A stretch of DNA of 64,000 nucleotides from Selaginella moellendorffii (lineage: Eukaryota > Streptophyta > Lycopodiopsida > Selaginellales > Selaginellaceae). The notes beneath the pieces were generated by a model, which searched no databases, had not been told where the DNA came from, and saw nothing but the letters and a program-made list of their open reading frames with translations. This document shows positions 1 to 13,459 of the stretch, one piece after another; the stretch's first letter is position 1; every line of letters starts with the position of its first letter. The stretch covers positions 2,420,374 through 2,484,373 of the forward strand of contig NW_003314276.1 in NCBI RefSeq assembly GCF_000143415.4, given 5' to 3'. The translations under genes were made by a program, and so were the position numbers.

Positions 1-1
1 G

Positions 2-34
<33 letters not shown>
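1..34. repeat. GT/GA microsatellite
   Basis: A short (GT)n run passes directly into (GA)n at the window edge. No gene signal lies in it. Confidence 0.95.
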
Positions 35-59
35 TTTCTGTGTGCTCGCCCAACAGCTA

Positions 60-1110
60 AGGATGGATTATTATCAATACTTACAGTTTCTGGAACACGA
101 TACTGGTTAGGAAACCTTGTTTGGCGTCTAATCTCTTTGATCGCTTCCCGGACAGGAATGTGATCTCCTGGACGACGATGCTCGCAGCGTATGCCATATT
201 GACAAAGCTCGCGAGATCTTCAGTCGAATGCCGGGTCACTCACGGAACTCCATGCTGTCGGCTTACGGAAAGCCAAGTCTAGATCGCAGGCGCTTTTGGG
301 TTGGATGCACGGGACGTGATCTGAGATCGGCCATGGAGCTCTATCGCTTGATGCCGGCATATGATCTTGCGCCGTGGACTGCAATGCTCTCATGACGTGC
401 TCTTGCCGGGGAATGCGATGCTGTCTGCCTAATCTTCGCCACTTGAACGGGTCCATTCCATGCCAGAAACATTGTTTCCTGGGGGGCGATGATTGAAAGC
501 CATGAAATTTTTTTTAAGATTCAATGCGAGATTCTATGGCGTGGCCTCCAATGCTTACAGCATATGCCCGGTTTGGGCATCTTCAAGTGGCAAAGATCAT
601 TTTTGATGTTTTGCATGAGAAGGGACGCAATGCAATGCTGGAAGCGTACTCAAATAACGAACGTGTTGGCGAGGCCGAGGAATTATTTTTTGTGGGTTTG
701 CTCGTACACACCTTTCTTGGTTGCAGCATATGCCCGATATGGGTACGATGCCGCAGCGAGATGTTCGATGCTTGCTCGTAACGGCTACCATAAACTCTAG
801 GAGATAATGCAGCAGCCTGTTGAGTCGAGCTTTGCTTCCGTGCCGAATGCTTGCAGCCACGCCAGGAATGTAGAGGGTGGCATGACTCTGGATTACGGAT
901 TTATCCCCACGAACCAGCAGTATGGATGCATGATCGATCTCCTGGGACGGCCTACGTTGGAGGTACCAAGAATGCTTTCGTTCCGGGTGGGAGTGATCCT
1001 GGCCTCGTGTTGCTTCCTTTGCGATCGCCCCGGGGAGTTCACCATATTCCCTGTTTGCAAACGCGTTCTCGATCACATAGACGAATCCCTCGATTTTGTG
1101 TTATTTGAGC
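60..1110 (+). pseudogene. PPR (pentatricopeptide repeat) protein pseudogene
   Basis: Several stretches translate as plant PLS-type PPR motifs but in different frames. Near 130-210 the read is NLFDRFPDRNVISWTTMLAAYA-like (only part quoted). Near 470-500 it is NIVSWGAMIES, and near 545-690 a PML-TAYAR-FG-HLQVAK pattern. Near 830-960 a NACSHA block is followed by DYGF, QQYGCMIDLLGRP, the usual pre-E-domain PPR signature. Stops and frameshifts separate every block, and there is no open frame over about 110 codons. An intact member would bind organellar RNA; this copy cannot be translated as one protein. The 5' end may lie outside the window. Confidence 0.8.
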
Positions 1111-1551
1111 ACGCACTGAAGCGTCCTCCACGACACGACGTGTATATATAAGTGTGTATTTATATGGTTGTAACATCTATATAGTCTGCCTTTCCTTTGT
1201 TTACAGCATCAATCGTTGACCTTGTTATATAGCTGTATGTACTAAGGCAAGCTCAATATTGAGAGGAATACAGCTTCTGCCAACTCCAGGAGACTTTCAA
1301 ATGTGGCAGAACTCCCTTTTGCAAACTTTTTCTGACCGTGAAAAATTCTCTTCCTCTTGTGAGGACGTAATGATTACAGCCTACACTGAAGGTGGAGCAT
1401 GGATAACTTTCATCTATGGAATCAGAATCCAAATATCCCACAGAGTCGGTATCTGCATCTGAATATTCTAGAAAATGGAATCGGCTGCCATATTCGTCAA
1501 GGAAGAACGATATATATCAATCTCTAGGCCTAGACTCCATCACAATGTTAT
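1111..1551. other. Intergenic, nothing recognised
   Basis: About 440 bases between the PPR and ABCB relics. Short open frames around 1259-1462 show no family motif and no codon pattern I trust. Confidence 0.5.
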
Positions 1552-2184
1552 TTAGGATTTATGGCGGCACTGCGGCAAGGCGCTAGCAACCCTAGTTACG
1601 TTTTCCTCCTCGATTGCTAGAGCTGAGAGTGGATCGGAGCGAAGTATCAGCCATTGGGCAGTAGCTCTTGTGACTGCGATGAGATCTCCGGCCGGATCGT
1701 CAACAACGATTGTCGTCCAGGGCTTGCGAGACGGCGGACTCGGACTCACCATCGAGAGCTTGTTGAGAAGAATCGTGGCTTTTTTTATCACTGCTCAAGA
1801 GCTTGCTTTTATCCTCTCGAGAGAAGGATGGCCCCCTTCGCCAGCATTTGTTTCGTATCCCTCTGGTAAAGCACTGCCATGCATCCTTCTTTCTTTGTTA
1901 CCTGATAAATGTGCGTTTGCCTTGTCTTCCATACGATCTCTCATGCTCATCGCAAACAAAGCTGGTTCCTGGTTTACCAGTGCCATTTGTTTCCTGAGCG
2001 CATTTCCATGCTCGAGAGATACGCAAAGCTGACGTTGCAAAACTCCACCTCTCCTCACATGTCTTCGTTTCCAGACATTTCTATGTCTAAAACTGCAGTT
2101 TTCTTCTTGAGTATCTTGAGGACCGATGCTTTTGCTGTCAAGCCATGAGCCACTGCTGGAGTTGCTGCTGTGGTCAGTGCTCAC
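1552..2184 (-). pseudogene. ABCB (P-glycoprotein-type) transporter fragment
   Basis: Read on the minus strand, the block starting near 2184 contains LVNQEPALFAMSMRDR followed by ALPEGYET-AGEGG, the Q-loop and pre-signature region of the nucleotide-binding domain of plant ABCB transporters. Just downstream, across a stop codon, comes AVIKKATILLNKL, matching the ARAI-K-P-ILLLDEA Walker B region. Then WTTIVVDDPAGDLIAV matches the TTIVVAHRL-T-DLIAV H-loop. The signature LSGGQ, the Walker B acidic residues and the H-loop histidine are broken, and stops and frame changes interrupt the frame. Only about 180 codons of one domain remain, so it is a dead exon fragment of a membrane exporter gene. Confidence 0.75.
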
Positions 2185-2364
2185 TCCACAGACACCAGAA
2201 CGCTGTAGCAGATAAAAAAAATGCTAAAAGGTTATTCTTTTTGCTACCCATAGAAGTTCTAGAGTGCAAAGATGTAGGCTCCCTTGATTTTTTATAATAT
2301 GTTTTATAATTATTTATATATAAATATATATACTATTATTATTATTGGATTTATTTTAATCCAA

Positions 2365-3119
2365 ACCACACTCCTATAGGAGATGGAATGGTTAATGCTT
2401 CAAATCCAAATATGAGTGGCATTATCTACTTAGATACTTTGTATCACTTATTGAAAATTCACTCTAATTATGTGGCTAAGGTACTTTAGTGATGGAAGGT
2501 CGTGAGACTTGTGTTGGTTGCTGTGTTTTGAAATGTGATCCTAAAATCCCTAATAGTGGAAAAATAAGGAATAGTCCATTTACTTAGTAATGCGTATGGT
2601 GATAGTGGAAAGAAAAAAAATGGTCCTTTTACTTGGTAATAAGTATTGGTGATTAGTAGGATTTAGTGGATGGGCCTTTAAGCCCTAACTCAATATGAAC
2701 ACTATTGTGAATAAAGAAAGACTTGGGTAGGGATTGAAGAAGAAGTATTAGAGGATAGTGTTCCCCTATATCTTAAGATATCCTAAGAGTGGTTATAAAA
2801 TGACCACCCCTAGAATGGATGGTTTGGTTCTAGAGAGACAAATTTGTTGTATAGGTGGTTTTATACTACTAATGAGATAATGAAAATAAATAAAGCTTTA
2901 GCATAAAAGGTTGGGATATTAGTAATACCTTTGGGTGTTTGCAATTGGATTTTGACACATAAAGCACTTCGACCAAGTGCAAAGGTAGTGTGGCCTTTGG
3001 GGACTTAGCAAGTACCTTAAGATAAAATGAGAACTTATGAAGGTTGTAAGTGAAACTCCTCTAAATAGATGAAAATGTAGTTAAGTGACCAAGGTAAAAT
3101 GAAAATTTAATCACTTACA
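2365..3119 (+). repeat. Decayed fragment of the TGTGAGAC long-LTR family (copy 1)
   Basis: The block aligns by eye with 9,420-10,186 and with 41,060-41,830: the same order of words (GATGG--TGGTTAATGCTT, ATCCAAATATGAGTGGC, the common end CTTACA). Nearly every difference from the GC-rich copy at 41 kb is C-to-T or G-to-A. The 5' half of the element is missing. It ends at CTTACA at 3,119, the same 3' terminus as the other copies. Confidence 0.75.
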
Positions 3120-3159
3120 TAATGTTGATATTCTTTCTTAAGCTCTTCTTTTTTTTTTT

Positions 3160-3870
3160 GCTCTCTTCTTTTGTTCCTAAAGAGCCTATTGTTTCACCAT
3201 TAGTAGATTTTTTGGATGAGGATTTTATACCATTAATGATTACCATATTTGATGTTCAATAAAATAAAATGTAAAGTTGGATTTATCTTCTTTAAATGAA
3301 TGAGCTATAAATCAAAAACTTCTTGATGAGTTTAACAAATTTGCATCACTTTTTAATAATTTGTCATTTTGGCATTTACATTCTTAATATCTCCTTAAGA
3401 ATGACTTTTTTTTTAGTTTATATGAAGATTGATTCTAATGATCATTTACAACTAGTAGTGCTTTCAATCTTTATTCCACACTTCTTCCATATTTACTATA
3501 ACTCTTATTTTAAGTAGGTATATAAGATATTGTCATGTGATTGAAAAGTTATGCAAGTTTTTCTATTGGCTAAAAATATAACATGATATCATTTAATATA
3601 TGTATAGGTACATTTAGTGCCAAGCTTGTAAAAATTTCCTTTATGTTGCGGAAGAATAATAGAAGTCAATTGTAGTTTCCCATTTATTTAAGATGGTGGG
3701 GTTTGATCTTTTCAATAGTTGACTTTTAACAATGAGTATGCCATTATTATTTTTAACTAATTGATTTATTAAATGGAAGTCAATAGTTTTACTAATGTGT
3801 TTGTGAATGCTATAAGATATTTCTTCCTCAATTGAGTGGTGTTTCAACATTCTTTTCTTGTAGCATATAT
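3160..3870 (+). pseudogene. Ty3/gypsy integrase relic
   Basis: The sequence follows base for base the integrase region of the 22.6 kb gypsy element (25,985-26,690), with heavy C-to-T and G-to-A change. Landmarks are TTTTTGGATGAGGATTTTAT, TGGCATTTACATTCTTAATA, TAATGATCATTTACAACTAG, TTTCTATTGGCT and the tail CCTCAATTGAGTGGTGTT. Reading frames are lost, so it is non-coding. It abuts the LTR-family fragment at 2,365-3,119. Confidence 0.8.
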
Positions 3871-6800
3871 AATTTTCACCCTTTACTCTATGATGTTTTA
3901 CCATAGGATAAACACAGAGTGAAAGCTTGAACACGTAAGCCAAAGGCAGCAGACCAAAGCATGGAATGACTTTTGAGTGTATAATCTAAGGAGCTAAAAG
4001 ATAGAAGTATGAAGTAACTTTGGAACAATTCGAGAGTATCTAGCATCCCATTGTTAGAACCAACATGTAAAATAGAGCGAAATGGAGTCTGACACCATTT
4101 TAACATATTAGTGGCTTAATGTGAGAATATAGGTATATCACCAGCTAGTATGGTATAGAGCTTGGGTTTAAACTTAAACTAGACACAAAATAAAGATAAA
4201 CGCATAAGTAGAAACTAGACTATACTTTAGGTTGATTAGCCATATCCAATCTACCCACTATCTTTATTATAAATTTAGAACCCACCTTTTATATGAAGCA
4301 TGTTTTGGGCTTTCACACTAGAAGTTAATTTTTGGAATAATTATAAAAACTTACTAAATATAGAATAATGTTAGATTGCAAATCTAAACACAAGAATAAT
4401 ACTATTATGTTCAAAACAATCTCTACATTTCATAGATATGCCCAATTAGTAAATCTAGCCACTTTTCATAAATATCCAAGGAAACCAAACAAGATTAATA
4501 TATAGAGCATGATAGTGAGGGTGTTTGGTAAACATAGTAACCTATCATGTAGCATTGGAGCTTAATACATGAGGGTTCTTATCACTAGCCAGTACAAGAC
4601 ATAATGAGATAGAAACTCCTTACCTAGCCAAGTATGTTTAACTAATAGTATGTTATGCTCATACAGTTTAAGTACACTTCAATATTTATTAACTCCACTA
4701 GCATAAGAGGGTTTGACAAAGAGTCCAACAATACCAATCTTGTTGTCATAACAATAAGAGAAGAATATTCAAAAAGACTCACCGATAAATAATTTTGATA
4801 CCCATAATCTCATTCACAACAATCCTTGAGTGTGGACCACTTTTGAGCACATGAGCTAAAAAGTTCAGCTCATGAGTTGAGTTCAAATTTCAATTGTAAT
4901 TTAATACAAATATTATAAACTTTAAAATATTAAGGTTGTGACAAATCTAATAATTTCACAACTCTTTACAAATTACATAGATAAAAATGTTCTAAAGGAC
5001 TATTCTTGTTCTAACAATTTAAATATTAATTATATGCAATAATAGGGATGTTTGTTAGAACATAAAATAAGATATTTGTAGAAAAAGTAATCTTGTTACT
5101 TCTTTAAATCCATAATTTGTACTTTCTAGCAGTAAATGTCAAGTTTGTCAAAATTTAAAAATTATTAAATTTGAAATAAGATTTTATATAAGGCCATATA
5201 ACCGTTTGAAAAGAAAAAACCAACTATTGATATGAGCTTATTGTATATAAAAAAGAGATTTATTTCTTCTCTAGAATATATTTTTGAGGGGTTTGCTATA
5301 GTATAGTATTTAAAATTTATGGATCTTCACTTGCACTTTTATTCAAAGAGAGGGAAATATACACAAATGTCTATAGGTTTTAATAATGGTAATTTTAGCT
5401 CTTGCAATCTTTCTTCTTAGAGTGGTAATTCAAGAGCTAAAAGTTGCAATAGTCATCTTATTGCACAACACAATCAAACCATACAAAAGAAAGAAAAAAA
5501 GGATAGTGAAGATAATGATTAAGAGTTGGAAATAAATGCAATGACAAAGGGTGCATCAAATTAAGTGAAAAAGAATACTCTCCTATTTGTTTTAGAAAAT
5601 TGCAATTTTGTGACTTTCAAGAAATGCTTTATATGGTTTTTGTCTTTCAGTGGAAACAATAGCAATAATCAATATATATATGCTCTCACAACACATTATA
5701 ACATCATACACCCAAAAGACTACTATAAAATATTTTATAAGATGCTAAAGACAAAAATAGAGACACATAAGTACTATGTGCAATATTTTGAAAAGAACAC
5801 TTCTAAAGTATATGAAATGAAAAGTGAAATAAGAATTTTTTTTATTAATTATATAGAATATAATAGAATTACATTAATAGTCTTGGAAGATCTAATTAAC
5901 CCAAAAGTCTTCTACAACTTAGTAATAGTAAAGCTTGCTTAGTGTATATGAATATCCACTTTAGGATCCTGGTGTAATATGTTGATGAAAATGTAGTACA
6001 AATATGCTTGCAAGGAGCATATACTTTTTCATGTTCCTCACATTTCATAAAGTCTAAACATATGCAAAAAAAAGGTCTTGAATGATAATTGTATATTCTT
6101 CACTTTTTGTTTTGACTATGTACTCCTTTACAAATGCAATGATGTACTTCATGAAGAGAATCTCACACTCAAGCATTTAAGCCAAGTTTATTTTACCATG
6201 TTTTTGCTTGGAGATAGTACCAATAAATTTAATTACCTTACTTTTTCTTGCTGGCCTCCTATGCATCTCTGGGGGAATAGTGTTGGTTTTGTCACTTATG
6301 TCTTCAACTCTCTTCTCAAAATTGAAACTAGATTTCTCAAAGTTTTCAATGCTAAGATGAGTATGGCTCCATTAGCAACTGACTATTTTTTAAATATTGC
6401 ATTATATTTAATCACTATAATGTCTTCAAGCCACTTTATATGGTTAGCAATATAGCCAATACCATTTTGAAAATCTTACTTGCTTTCATTCCCCATAAAA
6501 GCATGAGGTTGAAATAGAAGTAGATTTGTCATTATAGATTTAGGCTCAGCATTTGCCCCTCAAAAGCATCCTTATACATCTTACATTAGATTTTGTTAGT
6601 ATGTGGCCATTCCTTCGGCTCCACGCTATAGTGACTTCAATATGTTGTGATGCACTTTCTTCATCAACCATTTGAGGTTGCTTAGTTTGGAAGCAGTGTC
6701 TTGGAGTAGAATAGTATTCAACATCAGGACTGTGAGAGCTTTTCGCTCCAAGATCTGTGACAACATCTTCACTAGTAAAAAAAAAGTGATACTTTAAGTG

Positions 6801-8596
6801 AACAATCTTTATGTCACCAATAGAAGCCTAGGGAGTGTATTCCATAGATATGCTGTAGACCACTTCCTTCACTACAGTTGCTACTGTTCATGCTGATGGA
6901 GTCACTTTCTTCTTCATCCGATCATATAACATCTCAACCAAATGTTTTATTTTCATATATCTTCCTTCCTCAAATGCCAAGGCTTTTGAAGACTACTCTA
7001 TAGCATGTATTAAATCTAATAGACATGCACGTATCATATAGATTCATCTTCCCTTTCCATGCCTTAAAGGAATGCCAACTCTAATACTTACTCTCTGAGA
7101 GATTCACAATTAGTGTGTATGCAAGATCTTCAAGTGGTTGATCTTAATGAAAAAAAATAATATTAAAAGGTAATAAAAAAAAAAGAGAAAAGAAAAACTA
7201 ACCTAAAGAGAGTGATGTCCTCATTGGAATATCCTAACTTCTTACCACCCTAACCATGACTCAAGTTATGGTAGACAATTTATGTCCGTATGGTCATCTT
7301 CACACCACCACATTTGGATCTTGTTTGCTTTTGCCTCATTCACTTCTTCAAAAGGTGTAACATACCATTATTTGCACAACTCCTTACATGCTATGGAAAT
7401 CTAGCTTGATAAGGTAGCAGTGTTGGTTTATGCTCTAAATATAATGGAACTCATAAGTCCTCTCACGACTTTTTAAAGGTTGACCATTCCAAAAAACTGC
7501 CTTGACGCCATTTTAATTAGCCCTAGGCCCATCTTCTATAAAACTACGAAAGTTGGCAAACTCACCAATCTGCTTTAGTATAATGTCAGAGAGGGACTTC
7601 CAAAATATTTCCTAGGCTATATGGTTTTGTACTTTAAACTCTGCTATTGCAATTGTCAAGTTGGGATATAGCCTATGAAAAGGGCAATGCTTAAGATAGT
7701 GAGAAAAATAATTATATCGGATAATACATATGACCTCCCATGGTTGTTCAACTTAATACTCACTCTATATGGTCAAAATATACCCATGCATTAACAAGGT
7801 CATTTGACCCAAACATATCCATTTGGAAAACAAGATCTACACCAAAGGTAGGGCCCATGATAAATATTTTGAAGACGAAAGGGTGCTTCTGCTCACTAAT
7901 GATTTGATCTAGAAATAAACTCCCATGAATAAACTCATAGTTCAAAGATAGAGTTAATTTTTTTGTTGCATTTCCCCTCTCGAGATTCATATATCCAAGA
8001 TTTATCCTAAATTAAACAAGATATAAGAGAGATATTATTGAAAAATATATAATATTATTTTACTACCTCCTGAGGCTAGTTACAGATTGCATGCATTATA
8101 GTAACTCCCACAAGCTAGCCTCATCCACTTGAGTCTTTTTGTAGCTCAGATCAAGTAGAAAATCCTTCAGCACTGTCTTTTGAATATGCTTCGGCGTTGC
8201 AAATGAGTTTCTCACAGTTTTTATCTACATTACATCTTTAAAATAGTTGATTGAACTTATGCATTAGATATGTGCATGTGCCAAAATATACTGTAGCTCT
8301 ATCAACCTCTCCATCATGTGAAAGAAAGTAATACATCTTAGCCCTGCAAATGGCACAACACAATGGAGCATTCTTGCAAAATTGGTGTCATAGATGGGAG
8401 GATTGATTGTTGACCCTTACAAAAATATGGAATTTTTATTATGCTCTCGATTGCATGCATTATTCACACAATCTAAATACCCACCACAATGAGCTATGGA
8501 CAATATGCCTTCGAAGTGCTAGATATGTGTGGCCTTAATCTTGCATTAGTTGTGGATATTTTATTTGGTCTTTATCCCCTTTTGTTTTGAGTTGAC
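3871..8596. other. AT-rich stretch with unrecognised relic ORFs
   Basis: About 4.7 kb with very low GC and no intact gene. Open frames at 5,565-5,942 (+), 6,078-6,455 (+) and 7,760-7,990 (-) are rich in Ile, Asn, Lys and Phe, as AT-biased non-coding DNA gives. The minus frame at 7,760-7,990 has a protein-like segment (PFVFKIFIMGPTFGVDLVFQ) with further in-frame pieces upstream, so 6.5-8.0 kb may be an eroded minus-strand transposon gene. I could not name its family. Confidence 0.4.
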
Positions 8597-8601
8597 AAGA
8601 G

Positions 8602-10186
8602 TGTGAGACACAAATCCCTAAGCCCTAAAGTGGAGCCGAAAGGGTGCTACATGATAGTGGCTGAGGTGGAAGCCAAAAGAGCATAACACATTTGAACTAA
8701 AAGCTCTAACTGAGACAGTCGAGAGTGGGAGTGGAACTCCCAACAAAGTGCTTGAGGAACAAACACGAAGCAAGCAGTAAGTGAGTCTCTAGAAAAGGGA
8801 CATAAGAGGATTAATATATGATATGTGGAAGTGTTGAGATGGAGTCCGAGATGGAGTCTAAAAAGGAGTCTAATATAAACCCGAGATGGAGTCTGATATA
8901 GAGTTTGATATGGACATGAGATAAGTCTGAGATGGAGTCCGAGATAGAGTTTGAGATGGATCTAAAATGGACCTAAGATAGAGTCTAAGATGCACCCAAA
9001 ATGGAGTCCGAGATGGACTTGAGATGGAGTCCGAGATGGACTTGAGATAGAGCCCGAGATAGAGTCTAATGTCGAGTCCGAGATGGACCTGAGATAGAGT
9101 TTGTGAAAGAGACCAAGACCAAGACCAAGACCGAAACCGAGACCAAGATCAAGACTAAGATTGAATCCGAGTCTGAGTTCAAGTTCGAGTTCAAGGGTGA
9201 AAGCCTAAAGCGTTCATCTCCCAAACCTTAGGGGGTTTGGTGAGCACCAAACGTATAGTAGGGGGAGAACTCTAGTTGAGCCAGTTTGGCCAAAAAATGC
9301 CAGTGTGACCAAGGAATGCTATACCCCACGTGTTGGGTGATGATATATCCATTGAGGAGTCCAAGGCTAGAGTAAATATGGATATATAATCAGGGTAATT
9401 TAGTGAAGTGTTCAAGAGCCAGCTCTAGCTCCTCTAGGAAATCGAATAGTCAATGCTCCCAATCCAAGTGTGGATGGCACTACCTACTTAGATACCTGGC
9501 GTGGCTCATTAGAACCTTGCTCTAACCACATGGCTAAGGCACCGAAGGGTGGAAGGTGGCGAGAGTACCTACGAAATTTGCATACGAGCGTAGTGTTTCA
9601 AAATGTCGTCCTAATATCCTAGACTGTGGAAAGGAAGAGTAATCCTCTTGTGTGGTGACCAAGAAAGCGATCATATGGCAAGGAAGTCCTAAGGTCAATG
9701 GGATGTAGTGGTTAGGCCTTCAAGCCTTGACTCAGTGGCAGTGTTGGCGAATATAACCGTGGATGGAAAGGGATTTGGTAGAGGCTAAAAAAGGGATATT
9801 AGGGGAGGCTATTCCCCCATATCTACAGGCATTTTAAGGATGCTAAAGAATGGATCTGGGATAATCACTCATGGACAGGTTCAATTTTTGAGAGACAAGA
9901 CTATGATATAGATGGTCTTAGACCACTAGTGTGATAAAGGTGAGTGCATATAGTCTTATTATAACGGGCTAATATATCGATGGTACCTTTGGGTGTCGAT
10001 CATGGGATCGGACACATGGAGCATATGGATCAAATGCAAAGGTTGAGAGGTATAGATATCATTTTTGGGGTTAACAAGCCCCTAAGTCCAAAATAGAACT
10101 TATGGAGGTTGTGAGTGAGATTCTTTCATATGGTCAAAGATGTGGTGAAGTAATTAAAGTAGAATGGAAAAATTTAGTTGCTTATA
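8602..10186 (+). mobile_element. Solo LTR of the TGTGAGAC family with AAGAG target duplication (copy 2)
   Basis: The unit begins TGTGAGACAC and ends CTTATA (CTTACA in the 41 kb copy), the TG...CA form of LTRs. The five bases before it (8,597-8,601) and after it (10,187-10,191) are both AAGAG, a 5 bp target-site duplication typical of LTR elements. There is no internal region, so this is a solo LTR left by LTR-LTR recombination. It is about 1.58 kb and aligns over its whole length with 40,063-41,830. A 12 bp-type tandem array (GAGTCCGAGATG variants) occupies 8,838-9,200. Confidence 0.85.
8838..9200 (+). repeat. Degenerate GAGATGGAGTCC tandem array inside the solo LTR
   Basis: Repeats of a GAGATGGAGTCC / GAGATGGACCTG unit (about 12 bp) run through this part of the LTR and then change into a GACCAAGACC-type array. 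The same array is present, less decayed, at 40,288-40,820. Confidence 0.85.
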
Positions 10187-10329
10187 AAGAGGTGGTAGTT
10201 CAAAGAAGATATTACCATTGTATGTGGATGGGAGCTCACTAATGGGTTTATGCCTAAGTTTACAAAGCATTTAACTCTTTTTATGTGAATAAATATACAA
10301 GAGCTTTATTATCTATCAATACTACAAAC

Positions 10330-12500
10330 ACTACACTATAAAGATAGTGATTCCACCTTTGCAAAGCATAAACAATTGAAGGTAACTCTTGTTCATACAT
10401 GGAATATCAAAACTCCATAAGATTTAAAGTTTGACTTTCATATACAATAAGTTGTCTCTTTTACATGAAAACTCCCTCTAGTGTATAACCACTTGCATCA
10501 CATGTCATTTTATAAGGTTTTGATGGATTAATAATGCATTAGAGTCTCACTCCATAATTGTTTCAATTCCACAAAACTATCCTTTTATGGCTTCTTCCAC
10601 TCAAATAGCACATTTTTATGCTACAAACTTGCACTAGAAATATCAATAATAACTAGCCATACTAAAAAAATTATGTAACTCGATCACTAAAGTTAATGTA
10701 TACTACTTTCTATTACAACCACCTTTCTTGAATTTGTCTTGACACCCTTAAATGTCATACTACTCCACCTCTAACTTTGCAAATTTATATTTACTTTTCT
10801 TCACATAAAGTTTTTCATCACATAGTAATAAAAGAACTTTATGCAAATGCAACTTATGCTCCATATTCTTGCTTAAAACAAGAATATCATTCAAAAAAAT
10901 CTCTATAAACTTGTGAAGATAATATTTAAATACCTCCATCATCAACCAACTAAATATAGCTGGTGCATTCCTTAATTCAAATGGTATAACTATAAATTTA
11001 AAATGCTCAGAGCTCATGTTGAATGCCATCTTGGAAATAGATATGTCATCAATTGCAATCTAATAATATCCACTCCTTATATGTAATTTGATGATATCCA
11101 CTCTTTATATTAATTTTGGTAAACACTTGGGTTTCACCAAACTTGTCTAAGGTATCATTTATATGTGGCATTAATATCTTATCCTTCACTATTTTTTTGT
11201 TCAAGGTATACATTGAGCCATCCTTCTTTACGAGCAAAATTAATGTGCCAAAAAGAAACTTACTTAGCTGAATAAATCCAAACTTAAGTAATTAAAATGC
11301 CAGATAGAGGTTGTTGCACTTTTTACTGTGTATGGAAGAACTCCTCATATTACTAGGGCATACTCTTCAATAAATTTTTCTAAAACAAAGTTGTCAACAC
11401 TCTCACTATCTAATAAATTTTCACTAGACCACCACAAAATACACCCTCCAACATTAAAGTTGATACAGAAGTGTGCTTAATCTCCATTTTATTCCACACA
11501 TAATTGAGTTGATGAGCAAGGATTAAAAGTCTCTTCATTCAACCAGAACAATTTTCCTTGTCATCCTCATGTTGCAAATTTTTGCAACTCTCCAGCTTAC
11601 CATCGCTAAAAGATTAATAATTTTTTTTGCTCTACTACTTTTTCTTTAGTTATGGATAATAAACTTTGTAGTGTTCAATCTCACCACAATGGTATATAAT
11701 TCTTCACAAAGAACTTCTATTTTTTTTACCCTTTCGCATCTAAAGTAGCCATCACAAACTTTAACTTTGTGATAGTTATTCCTATCTTTGTATTCACAGC
11801 AATCATTATAATGATTTCTGACTAAAGGACTTCTCAAATGCTTGTAAGACCTATGCTTATCATTGTCAAATATATCAAAGAGCACCTATAAACTCTTTAT
11901 GGGTTGGGAGTAATGCAAATTTAATCAAGCGAGTAAGGTTTTTAATAGTGTTATTTTCCCTTGCTAAAAATGTCAAAGTTCCCTATGAGCATTCTTTATG
12001 TTATAGTGAGGGGAAAAACATAAATAATAAGCAACCTTAAACTCATCTATGGTAGACACTAGTGATTTCTTGTTCGCAATACGAAACTCCTTAAGTTAAT
12101 TCCACCATTAAAGATTTGCATCACACAAAATCTTTAAAATAGCTATTAAAGCCTCTACATCTAGAGTTCCTTTACCAACCAAAAATTTCTTCATATTAGC
12201 TAGCCAAGCTAGACACTTGTTCACACCACTATCACTAGAAAAAGTTGAAATCTTGAATTAATCCACCAAGAAAGTCTTATTTGGAGCACCATCACTACTA
12301 ATTTCAAGTCCCTCAACACACTTATGCCATACATTGCATTTTGCATGTTTTGCTAATTTTTTTTAGGGTTCCTAGTTTATTAACAATATCATAGATAGTC
12401 CAAACCTCTGTAACTCTATCAGCATCACCATTAGCACCACCATCAACAGTAAAATTCCAACATTCATCTTGGTTAACCATTGCAACCAACTCCTTTAATA
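10330..12500 (-). pseudogene. Ty3/gypsy gag-pol relic (second family)
   Basis: On the minus strand 11,049-11,237 reads LVKKDGSMYTLNKKIVKDK then LDKFGETQVFTKINIKSGYH, the fingers and palm of a gypsy reverse transcriptase. 10,760-11,029 reads FKFIVIPFELRNAPAIFSWL then EIFLNDILVLSKN, with the catalytic YxDD site as FLND. The protease region lies near 11,300-11,500 and a gag-like region near 11,600-12,350 (LAWLANMKKFLVG). Stops and frame changes break every domain, and the FLND change alone would disable the polymerase. Base composition is AT-rich throughout. Confidence 0.8.
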
Positions 12501-12849
12501 CTAATATTATGATCTTGTGCTAAATAACAAAGGCAAAGAGACTATGCTACACCTTCTTTTAAAGTTCCTCACCATTCAACCACCCCAAGCTGCCTTAAAA
12601 GCTCCACCACACCACCGCTCCACTGTGAGCCCCTTAAGTTAAAGAAAAAATGATGGAAACTTCGACTTATAGTCAAGCATAAAAATCTCTAGCTGTTAGG
12701 CATGGGTATAAATTTAGGGTAAAGCATTTTTTTTCAATAACTATTATTTAGGAAGTCAGCTTACCATTTTATTGATTTATGGCACATATTTTAATTATAA
12801 AATTATTCAAAAGTTGGCAACTCAACAGCTAGTTGATGGTTTAAATACT

Positions 12850-13430
12850 ACTCCATCACCCTTTATATTTAAGCCACCTACTATTGAAAGTAAGCAACAA
12901 TATCTTCCATTTCTAAAGGTGGCAACATATCAAGAGTCTTCTTGACCTTGGTCATTTTGGTATTTGTGAGGCTAAGATAAAGTTGACATTAGAAGTCATA
13001 TATTATCACCATCATAGACAACTGTTGTCAAATTTTTAACAAGGAAAACTAAGGCTTTGTATGAGTTTAAACTTTATTGTGCCAAAGCTTTCAAGTATTT
13101 TCACTCAGATGGTTGTGAAGAGTATATGTTACAAGCTTTTCTGAATTATTAGATCCAACACTAATTCACTATAGTTTATACTCCACAGTACAATGAAGTA
13201 GTTGAGCATATGAATTGAACTTATTGAGACTAGATGTACTATGCCTTATGATGCTAGATTGCCTAAAAGTTTCTAAACTCTACAACACTAAGTTCTTACT
13301 ACTACTGTAAAAGGATCAACCCTCTGTCAATTTCGTTGTATTGCCTATGCTAGTAAACTTTGGCTTAAGTTTGATTCAAAAATCTAGATATAGTTTTGAT
13401 ATTAAAAATTATTTCTTAAGCTAAATATTA
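12850..13430 (+). pseudogene. Ty1/copia integrase relic
   Basis: Plus-strand fragments read KYFHSDGCEEYM (from the SDNGGEY block), then IVYTPQYNEVVEHMN and TRCTMPYDARLPKSF, then TVKGSTLCQFRCIAYASKLW. This is the order of the integrase core and its C-terminal part in plant copia elements. Several stop codons interrupt it. It is a separate superfamily from the neighbouring gypsy relic and lies in the opposite orientation. Confidence 0.75.
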
Positions 13431-13459
13431 TTTTTGATGAGTAACATGTTTCTAAGAGT

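Noticed and set aside
5565-6455. Two 125-codon plus-strand frames
   Set aside because: Residue use is what AT-rich non-coding DNA gives, with no motif, splice sites or homology seen.
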